From: Bacteroidota bacterium
GTDB taxonomy: Bacteria; Bacteroidota; Bacteroidia; Flavobacteriales; Weeksellaceae
Assembly: GCA_023460855.1 (NCBI GenBank)
Contig: JAEWOS010000003.1
Coordinates: 310,001 to 374,000, forward strand
Reading direction: 5' to 3'
DNA length: 64,000 bases
Positions 33,764-42,493 of this stretch are shown piece after piece. Positions within the stretch are counted from its first letter, which is position 1. The number at the start of each line of letters is the position of its first letter. Position numbers and translations under genes: made by a program. Under the pieces are notes generated by a model. The model did no database searches. It saw only the letters and a program-made list of their open reading frames with translations, and was not told the DNA's origin.

Positions 33764-35266
33764 ATGATTGATCTGATTCATAAATCACCCAAACCAAAAT
33801 ACGACATCGCGCTCATCGGCGGCGGCATTATGAGCACGACGCTTGCGGTCCTTTTATATGAATGCGATCCTAAACTGAAGATTGTCATTTTTGAGCGGCT
33901 CGGAAATTTCGCAAAAGAAAGCACTGCAGCCTGGAACAATGCAGGAACCGGACATTCCGCTTTTTGCGAGCTCAATTATACGCCACAACAAGAAGACGGC
34001 AGCATCAGCATTACGAAAGCTGAAAATATCGCGGAGCAGTTTGAAATTTCCAAACAGTTCTGGGCATCACTGATCGACAGACAATATATAAACAGTCCGG
34101 CAGATTTCATCAACTCATGTCCGCACATGAGCCTGGTTTTCGGAGAAAAAGATAAAGAATTCCTGAAAAAAAGATTCGAAAAGCTAACCGAATCTGCGCT
34201 TTTTCAGGGAATGGAATTCACTACAGAATTCGAACAGCTGAAACAGTGGATTCCGCTGATCATGGAGGGAAGAGAAGCAGATGAAATCATCGCTGCAACA
34301 AAAATGGATCTCGGAACGGATGTTAATTTCGGGAATCTCACCAGAAAAATGGAGCGTTATCTGCTCGAAAAAACTCATGTGGAAATCTATCTTTACCACG
34401 ATGTGAAAGACATCGATCCGCGCGACGACGGAAACTGGCAGCTGTTTATTTCGGACAGGCTTCATAACCACAAACTGGAACTAACTGCCGACAATGTTTT
34501 TATCGGTGCAGGAGGTTATGCACTTCCGCTTCTGGACAGTTCAGATATTGAGGAAGGCGAAGGTTACGGAGGCTTTCCGGTTTCCGGCGAATGGCTGGTT
34601 TCGCACAACCCGGAACTCATTGCACAGCATGAAGCAAAGGTTTATACGCAGGCAGCTGTTGACGCTCCACCAATGAGTGTCCCGCATCTTGATCTGCGGA
34701 TTATCGATGGTAAAAAAGCACTGCTCTTTGGTCCGTTTGCCGGTTTTTCTACCAAATTTTTGAAAGAAGGCTCGTATCTGGATTTACCTGAAAGCATCAA
34801 TTTTCATAATATCCGTTCGTTATTTGGCGCGTGGTGGCACAATATTCCGCTGACTTCGTACCTCATTCAGCAGGTTGCCATGACGAAAGCGCAACGAATT
34901 GCGCATCTGCGGACACTTGTGAAAGACGCAAATCCTGATGACTGGGAACTGAAAGTTGCCGGACAGCGTGTTCAAATTATCAAAAAAGATGAAGATGAGG
35001 GAGGTAAAGTAGAATTCGGGACAGAAGTTGTTGCAAACGAACGCGGAAATATCGCATGTCTTCTCGGAGCTTCTCCCGGTGCATCAACTTCGGTTTCAGC
35101 AATGATTACGGTGCTTCACAAGTTCTTTCCGGACAAAATGAATTCGGAATGGCTTCCAAAAATTCAGCAGCTGATTCCTTCATATGGAAAGAAACTTGCG
35201 GAAAACCCGGCGTTACTGGAAGAAGTACGATCATTCACAAAAGAAAAACTACAGTTGAAATATTAA
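33764..35266 (+). CDS. mqo: Malate:quinone oxidoreductase
   Basis: 500 residues, full length. The FAD-binding motif is ALIGGGIMSTTLAVLL (about 11-26), followed by NNAGTGHSA (about 57-65), and the C-terminal FAD-contact LGASPGASTSVSAM (about 434-447) is typical. It is a membrane-associated enzyme that passes malate electrons to quinone. A soluble NAD malate dehydrogenase is also encoded at 45505-46431, so the cell has both routes. Confidence 0.94.
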   Translation: MIDLIHKSPKPKYDIALIGGGIMSTTLAVLLYECDPKLKIVIFERLGNFAKESTAAWNNAGTGHSAFCELNYTPQQEDGSISITKAENIAEQFEISKQFWASLIDRQYINSPADFINSCPHMSLVFGEKDKEFLKKRFEKLTESALFQGMEFTTEFEQLKQWIPLIMEGREADEIIAATKMDLGTDVNFGNLTRKMERYLLEKTHVEIYLYHDVKDIDPRDDGNWQLFISDRLHNHKLELTADNVFIGAGGYALPLLDSSDIEEGEGYGGFPVSGEWLVSHNPELIAQHEAKVYTQAAVDAPPMSVPHLDLRIIDGKKALLFGPFAGFSTKFLKEGSYLDLPESINFHNIRSLFGAWWHNIPLTSYLIQQVAMTKAQRIAHLRTLVKDANPDDWELKVAGQRVQIIKKDEDEGGKVEFGTEVVANERGNIACLLGASPGASTSVSAMITVLHKFFPDKMNSEWLPKIQQLIPSYGKKLAENPALLEEVRSFTKEKLQLKY

Positions 35267-35284
35267 CCGGAATTTCGCAGAATC

Positions 35285-35677
35285 ATGGGAGACACGATCA
35301 TCAAGCCTGTAATTGCACCTGAAATTTTAGAACAGATTCAGACGTTAAACGAAACTGAAAAACAGGTTATCGTTCACTGTTGTTTTCCTGGTGATTATGC
35401 ACTGGGCAGCCTGATCAGAATCTGGCCGTCGACCTTTCTAATAGATCAGAAAATCGGACACATGAGCAAACTCGTGCACGCCGAAAACATTTCCATGTCG
35501 CCATACTGGACGGAAGTTCCGCCGTTTAAAGATTTCTGGTTTACCCTGATATTTTCAGGGCTTCCGAAAGGCTGTCAGGAATTCGACCTGCAGGAATTGA
35601 TTGCAGAAGAAGGCGGATTTTATGTTCCGAACATCAAACGAAATAAGACGGATATTTACCGCGTAAAAATTGCGTAA
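35285..35677 (+). CDS. Conserved hypothetical protein
   Basis: 130 residues with no signal peptide or membrane segment. It has a compact soluble composition with IVHCCFPGDYALGSLIRIWPS and ISMSPYWTEVPPFKDFWFTLIF as distinctive stretches. I recognise no catalytic motif. It follows mqo by 18 bases, so it is probably the third gene of the gpsA-mqo transcript. Its stop abuts the stop of the converging cca gene with no base between. Confidence 0.6.
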   Translation: MGDTIIKPVIAPEILEQIQTLNETEKQVIVHCCFPGDYALGSLIRIWPSTFLIDQKIGHMSKLVHAENISMSPYWTEVPPFKDFWFTLIFSGLPKGCQEFDLQELIAEEGGFYVPNIKRNKTDIYRVKIA

Positions 35678-37099
35678 TCAAACCGGTTTCAGGCCTAATT
35701 TTGCAGCCTGCTCAATAACGTACTGAAGCGCTTCATCTGCATCATTCCGGATCTCACCTTCCAGAATCGCTTCTTTTACCTGCTCTTTAAGAATACCGAT
35801 TTCTTTGCCTGGAGAAATGCCAAAAACTTCCATAATTTTCTCGCCCGTAACAGGCGGCTGAAAATTTCTGACCTGATCCTTCTCCTCCACTTCCTTAATT
35901 TTCTGTGCCACATATTCAAAATTCTGACGGAAGCGCTGCTGTTTCGCCATATTTTTAGTGGTAACATCCGACTTGCACAGTATCAGTAAATCTTCCAGAT
36001 CGTCCCCGGAATCAAAAAGCAGGCGACGCAAGGCAGAATCGGAAACGCCGTCGTCAATCAGCGCAATTGGTCTTGCATGCATACGCACCATTTTCTGAAC
36101 ATAGGCCAATTCACTACCCATGGGTAATTTCAGTCTTCTGAAAATATTCTTGAGCATTTTCGAACCTAAATATTCATGACCATGAAAGGTCCAGCCGGTT
36201 CCTTCAACGAGTTTTTTAGTTGAAGCTTTACCAATATCGTGAAGTAAGGCTGACCACCGCAACCAGAGTTTGTCTGTCTGAGTTGAAATATTATCGAGTA
36301 CTTCCAGGGTGTGATAAAAATTGTCTTTATGAGTCTGTCCGTCAATATTCTCAATGCCTTTCAGATCGACGAGCTCAGGTAAAATTCTTTTTAATAGTCC
36401 GGTTTCTTCAAGCAGTTTCAAACCTGTAGAGGGTTTTTCGGACATCATAATTTTATTGAATTCCACCATAATCCGTTCCATTGAGACGATTTCAATGCGG
36501 CCGGCTTCTTCATGAATGGCTTTGAGCGAATTTTGCTCAATCGTAAATTTCAGTGTGGATGCAAAACGTATGGCACGCATCATTCTGAGCGGATCATCGC
36601 TGTAAGTCTGATGCGGTTCCAGCGGTGTCCGAAGAATTTTATCCTGTAAATCCTGCCTGCCGTTAAACGGATCGATCAGTTCCCCAAAACTTTCTTTGTT
36701 CAGCGAAATTGCCATAGCGTTAACAGTGAAATCACGGCGTTTCTGATCATCTTCCAGGGATCCGGATTCTACCTCGGGATTCCTGGAATTTTCTGAATAG
36801 CTTTCTCTTCTGGCACCAACAAATTCCAGATCGAGACCCTGAAATTTAAACATAGCAGTTCCGTAATTTTTGAAGAACGAAACTTTAAGTTTGGGATTAA
36901 TTTCTTCTGCAACAGCTTTCGCAAGTTCAATTCCGCTTTGCTCGGTAACAAAATCAATATCTGTTAAATCCTTTCTTCCCATTAACAGATCGCGAACATA
37001 ACCTCCAACGATGAACACCGTTTGATTATTCTTCGCAGCAACCTGTGAAATCGTTTTGAACAGTTTATAATTTCTGTTCTGAAGAAGATTTATTTTCAT
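35678..37099 (-). CDS. cca: CCA tRNA nucleotidyltransferase with HD domain
   Basis: 473 residues. The nucleotidyltransferase head has VGGYVRDLLMGR and DIDFVT (about 32-56) and the template-type motif RRDFTVNAMAI (about 119-129). The HD domain follows with WSALLHDIGKAST (about 283), plus a helical C-terminus. It adds or repairs the CCA end of tRNA. A poly(A) polymerase role is possible in the same family. tsaC, another tRNA gene, lies 13 bases upstream. Confidence 0.9.
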   Translation of the reverse strand: MKINLLQNRNYKLFKTISQVAAKNNQTVFIVGGYVRDLLMGRKDLTDIDFVTEQSGIELAKAVAEEINPKLKVSFFKNYGTAMFKFQGLDLEFVGARRESYSENSRNPEVESGSLEDDQKRRDFTVNAMAISLNKESFGELIDPFNGRQDLQDKILRTPLEPHQTYSDDPLRMMRAIRFASTLKFTIEQNSLKAIHEEAGRIEIVSMERIMVEFNKIMMSEKPSTGLKLLEETGLLKRILPELVDLKGIENIDGQTHKDNFYHTLEVLDNISTQTDKLWLRWSALLHDIGKASTKKLVEGTGWTFHGHEYLGSKMLKNIFRRLKLPMGSELAYVQKMVRMHARPIALIDDGVSDSALRRLLFDSGDDLEDLLILCKSDVTTKNMAKQQRFRQNFEYVAQKIKEVEEKDQVRNFQPPVTGEKIMEVFGISPGKEIGILKEQVKEAILEGEIRNDADEALQYVIEQAAKLGLKPV

Positions 37100-37112
37100 G
37101 AAATGACGCGTT

Positions 37113-37661
37113 TTATTCGCGTAAGATTTTTATCCGGCCGTCGTTCCAGACTTTGATCACCGAAGATCCTGTATATTCTGACACTTTCGAACGGTTTTCC
37201 TCAAAGGCAAAATCAACCTGACTGATGATTTCCGGATTGATATCCGCAAAAACCATCGGGCTTTTATCTCCGCTCAGATTAGCAGAAGTGGAAACCAGTG
37301 GCCGGTTCAGTTTTGAAATCAGTTTTCTGCAGAAATCATCTTTAATCAGTCTGATTGCAATGCTGCCGTCTTCCGCAAGCAGTTCCTGCGGTAAATTCCT
37401 GCAGGATTCGTAAACAATGGTCACCGGTTTTGTGGACAGATCAATAATTTCCCACGCCATTTCCGGAACGTCGACATGATCCTGCAACCGTTTCTCAGAT
37501 TCTACGAGAACGATTACGGATTTGCTTTTATCCCGTTTCTTTATTTCAAAAATGCGGGAAAGCGCTTCAGGATTCGTTGCATCACAACCAATTCCCCAGA
37601 TCGTATCTGTAGGATAAAGGATGATGCCCCCGTTTTTTAAAACCTGAACAATTTCTTCCAA
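37113..37661 (-). CDS. tsaC: Threonylcarbamoyl-AMP synthase (YrdC/Sua5 type)
   Basis: 182 residues, the short YrdC form. LYPTDTIWGIGCDA (about 16-29), KKRDKSKSVIVLV (about 42-54) and STSANLSGDKSP (about 139) are the family's ATP/threonine-binding motifs. It makes the precursor of t6A37 in ANN-decoding tRNAs. It lies between the cystathionine synthase gene and cca with gaps of about 13 bases, suggesting one operon. Confidence 0.92.
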   Translation of the reverse strand: MEEIVQVLKNGGIILYPTDTIWGIGCDATNPEALSRIFEIKKRDKSKSVIVLVESEKRLQDHVDVPEMAWEIIDLSTKPVTIVYESCRNLPQELLAEDGSIAIRLIKDDFCRKLISKLNRPLVSTSANLSGDKSPMVFADINPEIISQVDFAFEENRSKVSEYTGSSVIKVWNDGRIKILRE

Positions 37662-37675
37662 ATTTCTGTATTACT

Positions 37676-38818
37676 TTAGGACAATGCTTTTTCCAGATCT
37701 GAAATAAGATCATCAGCATCTTCAATACCGACACTTAAGCGAACTAAATCGTCCGTGATTCCCAGTTCTGCACGTTTTTCTGCAGGAATTGAAGCGTGCG
37801 TCATCAATGCCGGATGATTTGCAAGTGACTCCACGCCACCTAAAGATTCTGCAAGCGTGAAAACTTTCAGGTTTTCCAGGAATTTTCTTGAATCTGCCTG
37901 ATCTCCGGACTTAAAGGTAAAAGTTACCATTCCGCCAAAACCATTTATCATCTGTGATTTTGCGAGTTCATGCTGCGGATGCGAACTGAGCCCGGGATAA
38001 ATAACCTCCTTAACTTTCGCATGATTCTGCAAAAATTCCGCAACTTTCTGTCCGTTTTCGGAATGTCGCTGCATTCTCAACGCAAGGGTTTTTATTCCGC
38101 GAAGAACAAGGTAGGAATCATGTGGCCCTAAAATTCCGCCGCTTGCAAACTGTATGAAATGCAGTTCTTCACCAAGTTCTTTTTCTTTGGTGATTAACGC
38201 ACCTGCAATTACATCGGAATGCCCGCCTAAATATTTCGTGGCAGAGTGCATCACAATATCAGCGCCCATATCCAATGGTCTTTGCAGATAAGGTGTTGCA
38301 AAGGTATTGTCTACAGCAACCAGAATATTTTTCCCTTTAGCAAGATCACAGACCGCTTTGATGTCAATGAGTTTCATCAAAGGATTGGTCGGAGTTTCGA
38401 GCCAGATCAGTTTAGTTTTGTCATTTATTTTTTCTGAAACGGCATTCACATCGTCCATATTGACAAAGTGAAATTTCAGATTATATTTTTCGAACAGACG
38501 TGTGAACATTCTGTAAGTTCCGCCGTACAAATCATCGCAGGCAATAACCTCATCACCCGGATTCAGAAGTTTCAGCACACAGTCTATTGCGGCAAGTCCG
38601 GAACCGAATGCAAGTCCGCGTGCTCCGTTTTCAATGCTCGCGAGTGCGTCTTCGAGCGCCTGACGCGTAGGATTTGCAGCGCGGGAATATTCGTATCCCG
38701 AATGTTCGCCCGGAGATTTCTGAGCGAAAGTAGAAGTTAGAAATACCGGTACATTTACAGCGCCTGTTACAGGTTCATGCTGCTGACCGCCATGGATTAC
38801 TTTGGTATTGAAATTCAT
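37676..38818 (-). CDS. metB: Cystathionine gamma-synthase/lyase type PLP enzyme
   Basis: 380 residues. The PLP lysine is in HSATKYLGGHSD (about 195-206). YEYSRAANPTRQALE (about 43-57) and the C-terminal ESLGGVESLANHPALMTHA are typical of the Cys/Met metabolism PLP family. Synthase and lyase members cannot be separated surely by eye, so the metB label is provisional. It probably heads a transcript with tsaC and cca, or follows gldB-gldC, the intergenic distance to gldC being 43 bases. Confidence 0.85.
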   Translation of the reverse strand: MNFNTKVIHGGQQHEPVTGAVNVPVFLTSTFAQKSPGEHSGYEYSRAANPTRQALEDALASIENGARGLAFGSGLAAIDCVLKLLNPGDEVIACDDLYGGTYRMFTRLFEKYNLKFHFVNMDDVNAVSEKINDKTKLIWLETPTNPLMKLIDIKAVCDLAKGKNILVAVDNTFATPYLQRPLDMGADIVMHSATKYLGGHSDVIAGALITKEKELGEELHFIQFASGGILGPHDSYLVLRGIKTLALRMQRHSENGQKVAEFLQNHAKVKEVIYPGLSSHPQHELAKSQMINGFGGMVTFTFKSGDQADSRKFLENLKVFTLAESLGGVESLANHPALMTHASIPAEKRAELGITDDLVRLSVGIEDADDLISDLEKALS

Positions 38819-38834
38819 AATTTTTTGCTTTATG

Positions 38835-38855
38835 CCGGAAACTTTCAGCCTCCGG
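38835..38855 (-). promoter_or_regulatory. Leader hairpin upstream of the metB-type gene
   Basis: CCGGA (38835-38839) pairs with TCCGG (38851-38855) around an 11-base loop, 16 bases before the ATG. Possibly a translation control element; a SAM-II match was considered and not supported. Confidence 0.3.
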
Positions 38856-38861
38856 TTTATT

Positions 38862-39188
38862 TTACATTTTTATTGCTGATTTTATCGCAAATTCTTCGGC
38901 CATCTGCTCAATCCATTCTGCAACATCTTCTTCTCCGGAAGCTCTTAAATAGGTTTGCCCAAGGGAAAGAAAAATCTGATGCATGAACATTTTCATTTGA
39001 TCAAGCGGCATGTCTTTGGTCCATAAATCTATGCGCAGGGCTTCCATTTTCTTATCATCCCACACAGAAATCATCGTGGCTTTTGTTTCCTGTTTTTCTA
39101 CACCGCCATCTGCGGCATTCCAGGTCATTTTTTCCGGAATATGGTTTTCATCCAGCTCTACATCAACAGTAATCTGCGTTTTTCTCAT
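38862..39188 (-). CDS. gldC: Gliding motility protein GldC
   Basis: 108 residues. The sequence EKMTWNAADGGVEKQETKA (about 18-36) and EALRIDLWTKDMPLDQMKMF (about 49-68) are the conserved core of GldC, a small protein without signal peptide that supports gliding in flavobacteria, probably through GldB stability or assembly. It follows gldB by 58 bases on the same strand, the usual arrangement. Confidence 0.92.
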   Translation of the reverse strand: MRKTQITVDVELDENHIPEKMTWNAADGGVEKQETKATMISVWDDKKMEALRIDLWTKDMPLDQMKMFMHQIFLSLGQTYLRASGEEDVAEWIEQMAEEFAIKSAIKM

Positions 39189-39246
39189 TTTATTTCGTTT
39201 ATCCTGATCCGGAGCACTTGCTGCGCCTCACTTTCCAGGTAATTAA

Positions 39247-40224
39247 TTATTGCGGTTTGTACCCGGATTTCGTAAAAATGTCGGGTGCGCTCATATTCAT
39301 AAAATCCTCCAGTTTGGTATCCGGAAATTCTTCATAATACTTTCTTGCAATTTGCCATCCGGTGAAAACACCAACCTGTGGTGCAGATTCATTGTCCGCA
39401 TCTGTGTAAAATTTAGAAAAAGGACCGGGTGCGATAAACCTTTGAACCAGAAGCGGATCCGGACTGTAAACCAGATCATTTTCAATAAAATAATTCCAGA
39501 TTTCTGTTTCATGCGCAACTGACCACGCGTACTGTTCCTGCGTAAGACTCATTTTAAGATGATCAGGCGTATCCGGCAGAAAAGCATCCTGCAGCGTCAT
39601 CACTTTGCCGTTATAGGTAATAAGATTCAGGAATTTCTGTTCAATACGGTCAAAAGGAACAATGGTAAACGCGATGGCTTCGGAAACGCGCGGCACCAGA
39701 TTCTCAGGATTCATCGCCTTCTTGATATATTCTTCAATTCCTTTATACACCGGATTTTTGCTTCCCATAAAACTCGAAATATCGATAAACAGAAGCCCCT
39801 GTTGCGGATCGAAGATAATCGGTTCCTGATAAAGTTGCGTGCTTGAAGAAAACAGATAAACTTTCGGCTGTGTAAACTTTGGAAAATAATGGGTAATCCG
39901 CGCAAACAGCTGCGACAATTCTTTTTGCAGCTTTGCCTGGTCAATTTTTGAAACCGCTTCTTTATAAACCTTGATTTCCTCCGGATTGGTTCTTCTCAGT
40001 TCGAAATGCTCGTCTTTTACAGTTCCCTGAAACCACGGATATTTGGCTTTGAACTGATCTGTAGGAACATTCGGATCGAAAAATTCCTTTGAAATATCAA
40101 TTATTTCCACCTGTTTTTCGGGTACCTTTACCTCAACATTCCAGATCTCTGCCCGTTCCTTCTTGCAGGACTGAAAGATGAAAAACAGCGCCGATAACAA
40201 CACAGATATTCTAAAAAACTTCAT
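39247..40224 (-). CDS. gldB: Gliding motility lipoprotein GldB
   Basis: 325 residues from the ATG at 40224. An in-frame start 48 codons upstream would bury the signal peptide. The lipobox IFQSCKK places the lipid at Cys 18. The mature protein carries WFQGTVKDEHF, a helical central part and the C-terminal GVFTGWQIARKYY, resembling GldB/DUF2268-like proteins. GldB is essential for gliding and T9SS function in Flavobacterium johnsoniae. Whether this organism glides cannot be told. nadE starts divergently 117 bases away. Confidence 0.9.
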   Translation of the reverse strand: MKFFRISVLLSALFFIFQSCKKERAEIWNVEVKVPEKQVEIIDISKEFFDPNVPTDQFKAKYPWFQGTVKDEHFELRRTNPEEIKVYKEAVSKIDQAKLQKELSQLFARITHYFPKFTQPKVYLFSSSTQLYQEPIIFDPQQGLLFIDISSFMGSKNPVYKGIEEYIKKAMNPENLVPRVSEAIAFTIVPFDRIEQKFLNLITYNGKVMTLQDAFLPDTPDHLKMSLTQEQYAWSVAHETEIWNYFIENDLVYSPDPLLVQRFIAPGPFSKFYTDADNESAPQVGVFTGWQIARKYYEEFPDTKLEDFMNMSAPDIFTKSGYKPQ

Positions 40225-40341
40225 TATTTTTACCACGTTTTTAAAGCATACAAAAGTAATTAAAAAAAGGCAGACTGTCCGTCTAAAATACCGGCAGACC
40301 TTCAGCAATATGCTTTCACCATTCATCAAACAAGTACCAAA

Positions 40342-41130
40342 ATGCAGACACAGAAAATAATCGACCATATTGTAAACTGGCTTAAGGATTATGCCGAAAA
40401 CGCAGGAGTGAAAGGATATGTCATCGGAGTTTCCGGAGGTGTGGATTCAGGTGTTGTAAGCACACTGTGCGCCATGACCGGCCTGGAATTACTGGCGATG
40501 GAAATGCCGATCCGCCAGAAACAGGATCAGGTAAACCGTGCACTGGAACATCTGGATTTTCTGGCCGCTAAGTTTCCGAATGTGAAAACGAAGAGCGTGG
40601 ACCTGAACGAACCTTTCGAAGCGCTTTACAGAACTTTCGACGTTAAGGATGATGAATTTCCGGCAGAAAAACTGGCTTTTGCCAATACGAGAAGCCGCCT
40701 GAGAATGCTCACCCTGTATTATTACGGCCAAATTAACGGATATCTGGTTTGCGGAACCGGAAACAAAGTGGAAGATTTCGGAATTGGATTTTACACCAAA
40801 TACGGTGACGGCGGCGTTGATATTTCACCGATTGCCGACCTGTATAAAACGGAAGTTTATGAACTTGCCAGAGTTCTCGATTTACCAGAATCCATCAAAA
40901 ACGCAATACCAACAGACGGATTGTGGGATGTTGACCGCACCGATGAACAGCAAATTGGCGCGACCTATCCTGAACTGGAAAAAATACAAAAGGAATGGGG
41001 AACCAAAACCGAAGCCGATTACAGCGCAAGAGACCTGGAAGTTTACAGGATATTCTCAAAAATGAATAAAGCTGCACAGCATAAAATAAACCCAATTCCG
41101 GTTTGTGAAATTCCGGATGAATGGCGGTAA
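40342..41130 (+). CDS. nadE: NAD synthetase, ammonia-dependent
   Basis: 262 residues. The PP-loop GVSGGVDSGVV (about 30-40) binds ATP, NTRSRLRMLTLY and GTGNKVEDFGIGFYTKYGDGGVDI (about 136-159) are the nicotinate-adenine-dinucleotide binding segments. The length excludes the glutamine-dependent form with an N-terminal nitrilase domain. It is divergent from gldB. Confidence 0.94.
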   Translation: MQTQKIIDHIVNWLKDYAENAGVKGYVIGVSGGVDSGVVSTLCAMTGLELLAMEMPIRQKQDQVNRALEHLDFLAAKFPNVKTKSVDLNEPFEALYRTFDVKDDEFPAEKLAFANTRSRLRMLTLYYYGQINGYLVCGTGNKVEDFGIGFYTKYGDGGVDISPIADLYKTEVYELARVLDLPESIKNAIPTDGLWDVDRTDEQQIGATYPELEKIQKEWGTKTEADYSARDLEVYRIFSKMNKAAQHKINPIPVCEIPDEWR

Positions 41131-41199
41131 GTGAGAGTGGTTGAGTAGAGCGTTGTTGAATAATTGCGTGGTGTTTTTGCGATCGATATAAATAGTAGA

Positions 41200-41712
41200 A
41201 TGAATTCCCAGAAAATTAAACTTTTCGTTTTATTTGTGGTTGGTGCAGTTTCCGGCATGCTTGCCATGTACCTATTCAAAACGTATAAGATTGAAAAAAA
41301 AGATCCGGTACCCGCAACTGAACAGAACTCCGGTTACACCAAAAAAAATGAAAAGGAATATGAGTCGTCCACAAATATCTACGAAAGTATTGACCGGCTC
41401 ACTGCTGAAGAAACCGTTATTTCCTTTGTAAAACAAAATCACAGACTTCCTGATTATTACATGACAAAATCTGAAGCCCGCGAAAAAGGCTGGATCGCTT
41501 CGAAAGGAAATTTATGCGATGTGCTTCCCGGAAAAGCGATTGGTGGCGATAAATTTTCAAACAGAGAGAAACTTTTACCGAAAGGTGATCAGTATTTTGA
41601 AGCCGATGTAAACTACAATTGCGGAAACCGCGGCGCAGACCGGATCGTTTATACCAAGAACGGCGATGTGTGGCTGACGCACGATCATTACAACAGTTTC
41701 GATAAACAATAG
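41200..41712 (+). CDS. Membrane-anchored or exported barnase-family ribonuclease
   Basis: 170 residues from the ATG at 41200. One hydrophobic N-terminal segment (about 7-26) works as signal anchor or signal peptide, then a polar linker of about 40 residues. Residues 67-170 align through their whole length with Bacillus barnase: MTKSEA, SKGNL, IGGDKFSNRE, EADVNY, DRIVY and DHYNSF. Catalytic residues are all present: Lys90, Glu134, Arg144, Arg148 and His163 match barnase Lys27, Glu73, Arg83, Arg87 and His102. Cys106 and Cys141 match barnase positions 43 and 80. A barstar-like gene follows after 52 bases. It should cleave RNA outside the cytoplasm, as toxin or scavenging enzyme. Confidence 0.93.
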   Translation: MNSQKIKLFVLFVVGAVSGMLAMYLFKTYKIEKKDPVPATEQNSGYTKKNEKEYESSTNIYESIDRLTAEETVISFVKQNHRLPDYYMTKSEAREKGWIASKGNLCDVLPGKAIGGDKFSNREKLLPKGDQYFEADVNYNCGNRGADRIVYTKNGDVWLTHDHYNSFDKQ

Positions 41713-41764
41713 GCGGAACTCAGAAAATCACAAGAAAACACTATTTAAAAACGAGCCGAACAGC

Positions 41765-42052
41765 ATGAAAACAGCCTATGTAGATTTTACAGACATCGGT
41801 GATTACGAAGAATTTTATGATCAGCTGAAAGAAAAAATAACACTACCGGATTATTTCGGAAGCAATCTCGATGCTCTTTACGACGTAATAACGGGCGGAA
41901 CAGAACTTCCTCTGCATCTGGAATTTGTAAATATGAGCGTGGATCAGCTCGAAACTTTTGAGGATCTGCTAACCACGCTGGAAGATGCGGATGAAGAAAT
42001 GGAAGACTTCACTTTCAGCTATTATCTGGAGCAGTATGAAGATGAAGATTAA
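41765..42052 (+). CDS. Barstar-family ribonuclease inhibitor
   Basis: 95 residues, close to the 90 of barstar, with no signal peptide. The inhibitory segment LPDYFGSNLDALYDVITGG (28-46) matches the barnase-binding helix of barstar, including the Asp residues of NLDALYD. The C-terminus is strongly acidic (EDADEEMEDF...EQYEDED), fitting a basic RNase partner. Lying 52 bases downstream of the RNase gene, it should protect the cytoplasm until export is complete. The hpf gene follows 60 bases on. Confidence 0.92.
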   Translation: MKTAYVDFTDIGDYEEFYDQLKEKITLPDYFGSNLDALYDVITGGTELPLHLEFVNMSVDQLETFEDLLTTLEDADEEMEDFTFSYYLEQYEDED

Positions 42053-42112
42053 ATTCTGTTTTTTAACAAAAAAGGACTGCTTTTTGCAGCACTGAAAACT
42101 AAAATTTTATTT

Positions 42113-42427
42113 ATGGACATACTAATCAATTCAGACAATCATGTAGAGGCAGATCAGGCAACAAAGGACTTTTATAAAGAAGAACTTCAGAATTCCCTGA
42201 AAAGGTTTGACGAATATGTAACCCGTTTTGAAGTATTCTTCTCGGATGAAGCGAGCAACAAAGAAGTGGAAGGCGATCAGAAATGCGTAATTGAAGCGAG
42301 AATGAAAGGCAGAAATCCGGAACGAGTTTCCTGTAACGGTTCCACGCAGAAAGCAGCTTTCGACGGTGCTGTGGACAAAATTAAAGTGATGCTCGGGAAA
42401 ACCGTTGAAAAGCAGCGCGGATATTAA
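42113..42427 (+). CDS. hpf: Ribosome hibernation factor HPF/RaiA (short form)
   Basis: 104 residues, the short HPF/YfiA form. The N-terminal INSDNHVEADQATKDFYKEEL and central VIEARMKGRNPERVS (about 61-75) match the beta-alpha-beta fold of the S30AE domain, which sits in the ribosomal mRNA channel. It lacks the C-terminal dimerisation domain of long HPF. It is in line with the RNase and barstar genes and ends in a strong terminator, so the three may share a transcript, which would link translation shutdown with an RNase gene. Confidence 0.9.
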   Translation: MDILINSDNHVEADQATKDFYKEELQNSLKRFDEYVTRFEVFFSDEASNKEVEGDQKCVIEARMKGRNPERVSCNGSTQKAAFDGAVDKIKVMLGKTVEKQRGY

Positions 42428-42443
42428 TCAGATTAAGAAAAAC

Positions 42444-42480
42444 AAAAAAGGTGCTTCAGATGAGGCACCTTTTTTTATTT
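42444..42480 (+). terminator. Bidirectional terminator between hpf and pafA
   Basis: AAAAAAGGTGC (42444-42454) pairs with GCACCTTTTTT (42465-42475), with T runs on both strands, between converging genes. Confidence 0.85.
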
Positions 42481-42493
42481 AATCTTCGGCAGA

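Noticed and set aside
38827..38860. SAM-II-like riboswitch in the leader of the metB-type gene
   Set aside because: There is a small stem followed by ATAAAGC, which faintly recalls SAM-II, but the pseudoknot partner is not visible and a related string precedes groEL, which is not a SAM-controlled gene.
41164..41200. TTG start 12 codons upstream of the barnase-like gene
   Set aside because: The ATG at 41200 gives a better signal anchor, and the extra residues would only lengthen the cytoplasmic tail.
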